Shown: positions 56,120 through 64,000 of the stretch, piece by piece | How the letters are laid out: each line of letters opens with the position of its first letter | Position numbering within the stretch: the first letter of the stretch is position 1 | Assembly: GCA_009777175.1 (NCBI GenBank) | Contig: WRMI01000008.1 | Span: 1 to 64,000, forward strand | DNA length: 64,000 nucleotides | Origin: Marinilabiliaceae bacterium | GTDB lineage: Bacteria; Bacteroidota; Bacteroidia; Bacteroidales; Marinilabiliaceae | Direction: 5' to 3' | Position numbers and translations under genes: made by a program | Notes under the pieces: generated by a model | Told to the model about the DNA's origin: nothing | Databases searched by the model: none | Seen by the model: only the letters and a program-made list of their open reading frames with translations

Positions 56120-59100
56120 ATGTTATACAATATTAAAACTCCCAATCAAGCGATTAATCCCGCATTCCTGAAACAAACACCTAACAAGGAAAATATCGAA
56201 AACTTCAAAAAAGAGTTGATACTGCTTTTGCAAAAAATCGATGAAAACGAAACGGAAGAGTTTAATAAAAATCTCTTGAGAACATTTATGTTAAATATTT
56301 ATTATAGAGATGATTATGATATTAATGTTTACAACGATACAATTAATAAAATCCGAGCAGACCTTGCAATAAAACAGAAAGAAAAAACCACTCCTGAAGT
56401 TATCCATGAAATTAAACGACCAAGCGCAAACCTAGTTGATATGCCTACAAAAGATAATATCAACAAAAAAGCGTTCCACGAATTACTCCTATATTATATG
56501 TCGGAACGCACAATTAACAAAAATAAATCGCTTAGACATCTGATAATTACCAATTTATATGAATGGTTTGTATTTGATGCAAAAGATTTTTATGAAATTT
56601 TTTATTGTAATGCAAAGTTTAAAGAAGTGTTTCAACAATATAGTAACCGACAACTTGAAGGGGACAGAACTCAATATTTTTATGATGAAATTGCACCAGA
56701 ATGGTTACGTCATTGCGGGCTTGACCCGCAATCCCCCAGCAATGTTGAGGAGGTTGCGGGGCGAGCCCGCAATGAAGGAAGAGGTCTCCCTTTCGTTCAT
56801 TTCGATATTCGCGACTACAAAGATTTAGACATCGATAACGAAGACTTTATTGCCCTATACAAATTTTTTTCACCCGTACATCTACTGAAAAGAGACATTA
56901 TTCCCGATGCAAACAAATTAAATACCGACTTTTACAATGAACTACTGCATATTCTCGGACTTACAGAAACAAAAACCGATGGAAAAATCAAAATTGAACG
57001 TAAGACAAAAGATAGAAATGTAGGCTCTTTGTTAGAACTTACAATTGCACAACTTCAAACACTTGATTTATCGCAAGTTGAGGAATTAAACAGTTATGGC
57101 GATAATACACAAGAACAACTGTTTAATATTGCACTTACATTGGTAATTACGTGGATTAACAGAATTTTGTTCCTCAAACTTTTAGAGGCGCAATTACAAA
57201 AGTCCCCTACCCTACCAGATGATAGCGAAATAAGCAAAATAGATTTCCTTACACACGAAAAAATAAATGTTTTCACTAAAGTAAACACCTTATTTTTTCA
57301 AGTTTTAGCACAAACACACGAAAACAGACCCGCATATTTGGATGAATTTAAAAACGTACCATATCTAAATAGTTCTCTTTTTGAAGAAACAGAGTTAGAA
57401 AAAATATTGAATATAAGCAGATTACCAAATAATGTACCACTTCCTCTTTTTACAAAAAGCGTTTTAACAAAAAGAGCAAAAGATACATTGCATTATTTAC
57501 TGCAATTTTTAAACTCATATAATTTCAGTGGGTTACAAAATGAAGAAGAAAATCCAAACAAATTAATTAACGCATCAGTTTTGGGGCTTATTTTTGAAAA
57601 AATAAACGGTTATAAAGATGGCTCTTTCTTCACGCCATCCTCAATTACAATGTATATGTGTCGTGAAGCAATTAGCCGTACAGTTGTTGAAAAATTTAAC
57701 CAAAGAAAAGGGTGGAATTGCAATACAATAGAGGATTTGCATAATCATATAGGACTTAACAGAGAAGATATTATCGAAGCAAACAATATTTTTAATTCAA
57801 TACGAATTTGCGACCCTGCCGTTGGTTCTGGACATTTTTTGGTTTCTGCATTAAATGAAATGATTTTTATTAAATATCAACTCGGCATTCTTACAGACGA
57901 AAACCATAAAAGGTTGAGAGATTGTATAGTTACAGTAGAAAATGACGAATTGATTGTAAAAGTTGACGAAGATAATTATTTTATCTATAACCCCAAAATA
58001 CCCGAAAGCCAAAGAATACAAGAAACATTTTTTAACGAAAAACAAAAAATTATTGAAAATTGCTTATTTGGAGTAGATATTAACCCTAACTCTGTGAAAA
58101 TTTGCCAATTACGATTGTGGATAGAATTATTAAAACATGCATATTATGTACAGGATATAGGGGATGGGGTGCAGAATATAGGGGATGGGGTACAGGGTAT
58201 GGGGGATGGGGTACAGGGTACAGGGGATGGGGTACAGGGTATGGAACACCGTGAACCGAGTACCGTGAACCGTCTACCCTCTACCGTGAACCCTGAACCG
58301 AGGAATTTAAAAACACTGCCAAACATAGATATAAACATAAAATGCGGTAATTCGCTTTTAAGTCGTTTTAGTTTAGATGATAAATATGCTGACGTACCAA
58401 GTTTGGCACAAAGAGTTAGTCGAGGAACAAAAAAATATAAAGAATTGGTTGAAATGTATAAAAGCACTGACCACAAAGAAGCAAAACGTCAATTAGTTAG
58501 AGGCATTGAAACCGAAAAAGAGAATTTTTATCAAATACCAAATTCAAAAGACCTCGACTTCCAAAACCTTGAAAAAGCAAACGATGAATTAGCAACTCAC
58601 AGACGAAGTTTCAATTATTATCAGACAGATACAGAAATATGGGAGGCACAAACAACCGAACTAACTGAAAAAGTGCTCAAATATGAAACAATTTACAACG
58701 AAAAAAAACGAGGCTGCTTTGAGTGGCGCTTTGAATTCCCCGAAGTGCTTGATGATGACGGCAATTTTATGGGTTTTGATGTGGTGATGGGTAATCCCCC
58801 GTATATTCAGTTACAATCAATGGGCACTATTTCTGATAGATTTAAAAACCAAAATTATCAAGTTTTTGAACGTACGGGTGATATTTATTGCCTCTTTTAT
58901 GAACGTGGATATCAACTTTTGACACCAAAAGGCAGGTTATGTTTTGTTACATCAAATAAATGGATGCGGGCAGGATATGGTGATAAAATTAGAAAATTTT
59001 TCTACGAAAAAACAAATCCCGAACTACTTATTGATTTTGTAGGTGTGAAAGTGTTTGACGAAGCAACCGTTGACGTAAATGTTTTAATGTATCAAAAAAC

Positions 59101-59977
59101 TGAAAACCGTCAACAAACGAAAGCCTGCAAAGTTAAAAAAGAGGCTATGAAAAATTTAAAAGATTATGTTGATAAAAACGCAAGAAGTTCTGTTTTTAAT
59201 GGCGTACGTTGGTTAATATTAAGTCCCATTGAACAAAGCATAAAATCCAAAATAGAAGCCGAGGGAGTTCCATTAAAAGACTGGGATATCAATATTTATC
59301 GCGGTATAACCACTGGGTATAATAAAGCATTCATAATTAATGAAGAAAAAAGAAGAGAGTTAATTATGAAAGACCCAAAAAGTAATGAAATTATTAAACC
59401 AATATTAAGAGGAAGAGATATAAAAAAATATAGTTATGAATGGGCAGGTTTGTATTTGATTGTTTGTAGAAAAAACATTGATATAAATAAGTATGAATCA
59501 GTGTATGAACATTTATCAAACTATAAAAATGAATTAAGTAAAAAAACAGGAACTAATAAATGGTATGAATTACAGGCAAGCCCAAGTGATTTTATGATGG
59601 ATCTATTAAATAAAAAGAAAATAGTATATCCTGAAACAACCCATTCTGCTAATTTCGCTTTTATCGATGGTACAATTTTTATTGAAAAAACCTGTTTTAT
59701 GCTAATTTCAGAAAACGCTAAATATATACAGGCAACGCTGTCATCAAAATTGTTTGAATTCGCTTATAAGAAAATATTTTCAAGCATTGAATTGGGAACA
59801 GTCGGGTATCAATACAATAAACATGCTTTAATAAAACTGCCTATTCTTTTGCCAACACCCGAAATAGAACATCAAATGGAAACCTTATTAGAAAACAAAG
59901 ATTATGAAACTCTTGATAGGTTGGTTTATGGGTTGTATGGGTTGAGTGAGGAGGAGGTAGAAATAATTGAAAAATAA
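56120..59977 (+). CDS. Type IIG restriction-modification enzyme (Eco57I-like)
   Basis: N-terminal PD-(D/E)xK-like 'RADLAIKQKEKTTPEVIHEIKRPS'; MTase motifs 'RICDPAVGSGHFLVSALNEM' and 'FDVVMGNPPYIQLQ'; C-terminal specificity-like region. Confidence 0.88.
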   Translation: MLYNIKTPNQAINPAFLKQTPNKENIENFKKELILLLQKIDENETEEFNKNLLRTFMLNIYYRDDYDINVYNDTINKIRADLAIKQKEKTTPEVIHEIKRPSANLVDMPTKDNINKKAFHELLLYYMSERTINKNKSLRHLIITNLYEWFVFDAKDFYEIFYCNAKFKEVFQQYSNRQLEGDRTQYFYDEIAPEWLRHCGLDPQSPSNVEEVAGRARNEGRGLPFVHFDIRDYKDLDIDNEDFIALYKFFSPVHLLKRDIIPDANKLNTDFYNELLHILGLTETKTDGKIKIERKTKDRNVGSLLELTIAQLQTLDLSQVEELNSYGDNTQEQLFNIALTLVITWINRILFLKLLEAQLQKSPTLPDDSEISKIDFLTHEKINVFTKVNTLFFQVLAQTHENRPAYLDEFKNVPYLNSSLFEETELEKILNISRLPNNVPLPLFTKSVLTKRAKDTLHYLLQFLNSYNFSGLQNEEENPNKLINASVLGLIFEKINGYKDGSFFTPSSITMYMCREAISRTVVEKFNQRKGWNCNTIEDLHNHIGLNREDIIEANNIFNSIRICDPAVGSGHFLVSALNEMIFIKYQLGILTDENHKRLRDCIVTVENDELIVKVDEDNYFIYNPKIPESQRIQETFFNEKQKIIENCLFGVDINPNSVKICQLRLWIELLKHAYYVQDIGDGVQNIGDGVQGMGDGVQGTGDGVQGMEHREPSTVNRLPSTVNPEPRNLKTLPNIDINIKCGNSLLSRFSLDDKYADVPSLAQRVSRGTKKYKELVEMYKSTDHKEAKRQLVRGIETEKENFYQIPNSKDLDFQNLEKANDELATHRRSFNYYQTDTEIWEAQTTELTEKVLKYETIYNEKKRGCFEWRFEFPEVLDDDGNFMGFDVVMGNPPYIQLQSMGTISDRFKNQNYQVFERTGDIYCLFYERGYQLLTPKGRLCFVTSNKWMRAGYGDKIRKFFYEKTNPELLIDFVGVKVFDEATVDVNVLMYQKTENRQQTKACKVKKEAMKNLKDYVDKNARSSVFNGVRWLILSPIEQSIKSKIEAEGVPLKDWDINIYRGITTGYNKAFIINEEKRRELIMKDPKSNEIIKPILRGRDIKKYSYEWAGLYLIVCRKNIDINKYESVYEHLSNYKNELSKKTGTNKWYELQASPSDFMMDLLNKKKIVYPETTHSANFAFIDGTIFIEKTCFMLISENAKYIQATLSSKLFEFAYKKIFSSIELGTVGYQYNKHALIKLPILLPTPEIEHQMETLLENKDYETLDRLVYGLYGLSEEEVEIIEK
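56711..56774 (+). repeat. GC-rich palindromic element inserted in frame in the type IIG gene
   Basis: Perfect 11-bp arms CATTGCGGGCT (56711-56721) and AGCCCGCAATG (56764-56774); encodes HCGLDPQSPSNVEEVAGRARNE. Confidence 0.75.
58149..58303 (+). repeat. In-frame heptanucleotide repeats within the type IIG gene
   Basis: TACAGGG/TATGGGG/GATGGGG units (21-bp supercycle, QGMGDGV peptide), then ACCGTGA/ACCGAGT/ACCGTCT/ACCCTCT units. Confidence 0.85.
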
Positions 59978-60009
59978 AATATATAATATACTCTAAAAAA
60001 GAATATAAA

Positions 60010-60039
60010 AAAGGCTTTCTCACATTTGAGAAAGCCTTT
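60010..60039 (+). terminator. Intrinsic terminator-like hairpin after the type IIG gene
   Basis: AAAGGCTTTCTC-acattt-GAGAAAGCCTTT. Confidence 0.7.
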
Positions 60040-60093
60040 CAATTAATTAGGGTCACCTGAAAAAGTTGAGGACACCCCCCATCAAAAAAAATA

Positions 60094-61083
60094 TTAAGCG
60101 TAAATTTTAGTTAATCTATACAAAAAAAAGTTAATATCGATTACTCCTCTTAAATTTGCTCTGAACTCTTTTATTTTGGCGTTGAATGATTCAGCGGAAG
60201 CATTTGTAGATCTATTAATAAAAAAGTTCAGTATTTCTTCATAGTGTTCATAAATAGTAGCCGCGATAGTATTGAAAGATTTAAATTCAGAATCAGCAAC
60301 ATCATTGTACCATCTTGCAAGGCTCAACCGTGCCGCATCTTTAATGCTGTTTTTTGAGAATATCATTCGTAATGAATGTGCTAGCCCGTATGCTTTTTTG
60401 ATGTCGGGATATAGTTCAAAAAGTATTTTAGCTCTTAGTTTTTGTTTCTCAGTCCATTTATCAGCGGATTTGAACAAAAGATAGCGGCTTCTTGCTAGTA
60501 ACTGTTTTTTAGAATCTCCATTTTTAAATACTTTTGGGAGGTATTTTCTTCCTGACAGTTTGGCTTCTTCCATTGCGTTTGTTTCGTCATTTATTGCATC
60601 CCACCTGTGAGCGATACGCATTTCTTGAATGGCGTCGTATGCTAATTTTTGAACATGAAAGCGGTCAATAACACGACTTGCTTGTGGAAAACAAACACGT
60701 ACTATCTTACGCATTGAATTGGACATATCAAGTGTTATTTCTTTTACTTTTGCGCGAAGTTCCCCTGGTATTCGTTCCAACGCTTCAATTACAACAGAGG
60801 ATTCTGTATCTGAAACAATTGCAACAATTGTGCCTTTGCCGCCGTGCGCAGACTTATTTGTAACAATCGTATAGAGTTCTCCGCATGAAACGCTTGTCTC
60901 ATCAATACTCAAATATTCACCGATATTTTCAGGAAAAACTAACCATTCTTGTGCGTGTGGCTTGGCTTCCCATTCATTAAAATCACTCAAATGTTCTTTG
61001 TATTGACGTCCTAATTGTTCCCCGTCTATATGACCATAAATCATTTCAAGTGAATTGGACGCTATTGGGTAAGTATCTAGCAA
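60094..61083 (-). CDS. IS transposase, catalytic part
   Basis: DDE-like 'EYLSIDETSV', 'EITLDMSNSM', 'ASAESFNAKIKEFRANLRG'. Confidence 0.85.
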   Translation of the reverse strand: MLDTYPIASNSLEMIYGHIDGEQLGRQYKEHLSDFNEWEAKPHAQEWLVFPENIGEYLSIDETSVSCGELYTIVTNKSAHGGKGTIVAIVSDTESSVVIEALERIPGELRAKVKEITLDMSNSMRKIVRVCFPQASRVIDRFHVQKLAYDAIQEMRIAHRWDAINDETNAMEEAKLSGRKYLPKVFKNGDSKKQLLARSRYLLFKSADKWTEKQKLRAKILFELYPDIKKAYGLAHSLRMIFSKNSIKDAARLSLARWYNDVADSEFKSFNTIAATIYEHYEEILNFFINRSTNASAESFNAKIKEFRANLRGVIDINFFLYRLTKIYA

Positions 61084-61432
61084 ATTCTTTTAAAAAAGTC
61101 GCAAAACCCTGTGTGTAATGCGTTCCTTCTGCAACTAATTGCCAATCTCGACTGACAATGATACCTGTACTTTTATTCAACCATCTACGACGCCTTACAT
61201 GAAGATAAGACGGCTTATCGCGCAATGGAAAATCTTTTATTTTGCTCTCTTGATGAAAGCCTTTTGACTTCATATCTTCTCCCTGATATTCATTAGGCAA
61301 AATATTTAATTCATCAAAATACAAATGAAGACCATCAACCTCTTCTTCTATTTTACTCAAACTAAAATATGTAAATATTTCTTCAGGTAAAATGTATTTT
61401 ATTAAATCTGAATATTGAATTTTCGATTCCAT
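61046..61432 (-). CDS. IS transposase, N-terminal ORF
   Basis: Basic DNA-binding-like 'KPSYLHVRRRRWLNKSTGIIVSRDW'; overlaps the catalytic ORF in a different frame. Confidence 0.75.
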   Translation of the reverse strand: MESKIQYSDLIKYILPEEIFTYFSLSKIEEEVDGLHLYFDELNILPNEYQGEDMKSKGFHQESKIKDFPLRDKPSYLHVRRRRWLNKSTGIIVSRDWQLVAEGTHYTQGFATFLKEFARYLPNSVQFT

Positions 61433-61773
61433 AATTTAAAAGTAATTAATTTTTAGGTTTGTTTTAGATACAAAAGTAAAATATTTTTTTGATAAAAATA
61501 CAAAGCCTCAACTTTTTCAGGTGAGCCAATTAAAAGGCAAATTAAAAGAAATCGCAGCAAGTTTGAAAGTGGAAGATAATCCTGTAATAATGATAGTAAA
61601 GCATAAGAAGTAATATGAGTTGTAAGTTGCGAAAATAGAGATTTAGCAATGGAAATAATAACTAAAAACATAAAAAAATGACCTTTTTCTGAATACTATT
61701 TTCTGTAAATATTTGACTCCTACGGAGTCTCGCATTTCTACTAAGGGAACTCATAAAAATAAGGGATAATGTT

Positions 61774-61879
61774 ACTCATTCACTCATTCACCCATTCACT
61801 CATTCACCCATTCACTCATTCACCCATTCACTCATTCACCCATTCACTCATTCACTCATTCACCCATTCACCCATTCAC
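61774..61879 (-). repeat. Octanucleotide array (TTCACTCA/TTCACCCA)
   Basis: Tandem 8-bp units running into the fusA stop codon. Confidence 0.9.
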
Positions 61880-63988
61880 TAACATTTCAACCTTTCCTCC
61901 CACTTCTGTAAGCACTTGAATAGCAATTGCCGTGGGAACTTCTGCAAATTGTGAAAACTCCATAGAAGAGGTTGCTCTACCCGACGAAAAAGTACGTAAT
62001 GCAGTTACATAACCAAACATTTCGGCTAATGGCACTTTTGCTTTGATAGCGCGTGCGCCCATCTTTGATTCCATACCTTCTATTTGCCCGCGCCTTCTGT
62101 TTAAATCGCCAATAATATCGCCCATATACTCTTCGGGGGTTACAACTTCAACTTTCATTATTGGTTCTAATAGTATTGGTTTTGCTTTTTGACAAGCCGA
62201 CTTAAATGCGTGCCGCGCGCAAATTTCAAATGATAATTGGTCTGAATCAACATCGTGATATGTGCCGTCAAGTAGTTCTACTTTTAGGTTTTCTACTCTG
62301 TATCCTGCAAGAACACCATTTTGCATTGCAAGTTCAAAACCTTTTTGTATTGACGGAATATATGTTGTTGGTATATTTCCGCCCTTTACAAGATTTACAA
62401 ATTGTAGTCCCGTAATTTCGGGGTCGGCAGGTGAAACACGAACTATTATGTCGGCATATTTTCCTCTACCTCCTGTTTGCTTTTTAAATAGTTCTCGGAT
62501 TTCAACAGTCTGCGTAATTGCCTCTTTATATGTAACTTGCGGACGTCCTTGATTGCTTTCAACCCTAAATTCTCGTCTTAATCGGTCAACAATTATTTCT
62601 AAGTGCAATTCACCCATACCGCTGATAATTGTTTGCCCGCTGTCTTTATCTATATCTACTTTAAATGTTGGGTCTTCTTCGGCTAATTTTGACAGTCCTA
62701 TAGCCAATTTTTCAATGTCACTCTGGCTTTTTGGTTCTACTGATATTCCAATAACAGGTTCGGGGAAGTTCATTGATTCCAAAATTATTGGATGTTTGTC
62801 GTCGCAAAGTGTGTCACCCGTTTTTATGTCTTTAAAACCCACTCCTGCACAAATATCTCCTGCATAAATAATTTCAAAAGGTAGTTGTTTATTCGATTTC
62901 ATTTGGAATAAACGTGAAATTCGCTCTTTTTTCCCTGTTCTTGCGTTCCATACGTATGAACCTGAATTAAGTTTTCCCGAATAAACTCTCATAAATGCTA
63001 AACGTCCAACAAATGGGTCGGTTGCAATTTTAAATGCTAATGCCGTAAACGGTGCATTTTCGTCGGCAGGACGGGCTTCTTCTTTGTCGGTATATGGATT
63101 TATTCCTATAACGCTCGGCACGTCAAGCGGTGAAGGTAGAAATCTTATTATTGAATCTAAAAGATGCTGTATTCCTTTATTTTTGAACGATGCACCGCAA
63201 ATTACGGGTACTATTTCTAATGCTATTGTTGCTTTTCGTATGGCTGACAAAAGTTCTTCTTTTGTGATTGAATTTTGGTCGTTAAAGAATTTTTCTAAAA
63301 TTTTATCGTCATATTCTGCAACTGTTTCTATTAGTTTTCCTCTCCATTCGTCGGCTTCTTCTTTTAGATCATCGGGGATTTCGACACATTCGAATCTTGA
63401 ACCTAAAATGTCATCGTCGTACCATATTATTGCCTTGTTGTCGATAAGGTCGACAATTCCTTTAAAAGTTTCTTCGGCTCCAATTGGTATTGCAAGTGGA
63501 ACTGGTTTTGCGCCCAAAATATCTTTAATTTGGTTTACAACACTAAAGAAGTTTGCGCCGGGTCTGTCCATTTTGTTTACGAAACCTATTCTTGGCACAC
63601 AATATTTGTTTGCCTGTCGCCAAACGGTTTCAGATTGTGGTTCTACTCCTCCAACCGAACAAAATAACGCAACGGCACCATCTAACACTCTCAACGACCG
63701 TTCAACTTCAACTGTAAAGTCAACGTGTCCGGGAGTGTCGATAATATTAATATTATAGTCTTGGGCTTCGTATTTCCAGTGTGTCGTAATTGTGGCGGAC
63801 GTTATAGTAATACCTCTTTCCTGTTCTTGTTCCATCCAGTCCATAGTTGCTGCGCCGTCGTGCACTTCGCCCATTTTATGTGTGATGCCTGTATAAAACA
63901 AAATACGTTCAGTAGTTGTTGTTTTACCGGCATCAATGTGAGCCATTATACCAATATTTCTTGTATTGCTTAGTTCCTGTCGTCCCAT
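61868..63988 (-). CDS. fusA: Elongation factor G
   Basis: '[22 protein letters not shown]', '[23 protein letters not shown]', '[10 protein letters not shown]'; complete 706-aa ORF. Confidence 0.97.
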   Translation of the reverse strand: MGRQELSNTRNIGIMAHIDAGKTTTTERILFYTGITHKMGEVHDGAATMDWMEQEQERGITITSATITTHWKYEAQDYNINIIDTPGHVDFTVEVERSLRVLDGAVALFCSVGGVEPQSETVWRQANKYCVPRIGFVNKMDRPGANFFSVVNQIKDILGAKPVPLAIPIGAEETFKGIVDLIDNKAIIWYDDDILGSRFECVEIPDDLKEEADEWRGKLIETVAEYDDKILEKFFNDQNSITKEELLSAIRKATIALEIVPVICGASFKNKGIQHLLDSIIRFLPSPLDVPSVIGINPYTDKEEARPADENAPFTALAFKIATDPFVGRLAFMRVYSGKLNSGSYVWNARTGKKERISRLFQMKSNKQLPFEIIYAGDICAGVGFKDIKTGDTLCDDKHPIILESMNFPEPVIGISVEPKSQSDIEKLAIGLSKLAEEDPTFKVDIDKDSGQTIISGMGELHLEIIVDRLRREFRVESNQGRPQVTYKEAITQTVEIRELFKKQTGGRGKYADIIVRVSPADPEITGLQFVNLVKGGNIPTTYIPSIQKGFELAMQNGVLAGYRVENLKVELLDGTYHDVDSDQLSFEICARHAFKSACQKAKPILLEPIMKVEVVTPEEYMGDIIGDLNRRRGQIEGMESKMGARAIKAKVPLAEMFGYVTALRTFSSGRATSSMEFSQFAEVPTAIAIQVLTEVGGKVEMLVNG

Positions 63989-64000
63989 TTTCTAATAACT

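Larger units (their letters stand above)
60051..61527 (-). mobile_element. ISAon1-like (ISL3-related) insertion sequence
   Basis: 19-bp perfect terminal inverted repeats TCACCTGAAAAAGTTGAGG (60053-60071) and its complement (61506-61524) bracketing two transposase ORFs. Confidence 0.85.

Noticed and set aside
58144-58476. 110-aa minus-strand ORF with CTPSPIPCTPSPIP repeats
   Set aside because: Antisense shadow of the heptad repeats in the type IIG gene
61083-61110. Canonical -1 programmed frameshift (T_TTT_TTA) in the transposase
   Set aside because: The -1 frame reaches TAG a few codons later and the catalytic ORF is in the +1 frame; reinitiation at TGAAATG is simpler
63084-63758. 224-aa plus-strand ORF
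   Set aside because: Entirely antisense to fusA, low-complexity Ser/Ile-rich translation

Overview
AT-rich Bacteroidetes-type chromosomal window. The assignment rests on TAnnTTTG promoter elements and on Bacteroidetes families such as DUF3109, DUF4835, TerD and ISAon1-like transposase. The most interesting region is a 14-gene minus-strand locus at about 208-22108. It combines two P-loop GTPases of the double-GTPase (DO-GTPase) type, a GAP1-N2-like partner, two membrane-anchored paralogues sharing a ~290-aa GAP1-like N-terminus, a large polytopic protein whose C-terminus resembles SEDS (FtsW/RodA) enzymes, a penicillin-binding-protein transpeptidase with SxxK/SxN/KTG all present, five secreted proteins, an HExxH membrane peptidase and a Zn-ribbon+FHA protein. 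I read this as a GTPase-switched envelope or peptidoglycan system (inference). Its plus-strand neighbours are an accessory island: TIR-FISUMP, TIR, Sel1-repeat and orphan proteins, three of whose modules share a repeated upstream leader, then three tandem EcoRI-type adenine methyltransferases plus a relic of a fourth, and a DUF262-HNH gene. The rest is mostly housekeeping (serA, SNF2 helicase, hemW, rpiB, ExbB/ExbD, fusA), two TerD genes with a RyR gene, a type IIG restriction-modification gene carrying two in-frame repeat insertions, a decayed AbiEii-like gene and one IS element with inverted repeats. A second theme is a 7-bp-period repeat family at several intergenic sites, often starting at a stop codon; 7-bp periodicity also occurs inside the type IIG gene. 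No rRNA, tRNA or CRISPR array was recognised. All family calls come from reading motifs by eye; no database search was run and novelty could not be verified.
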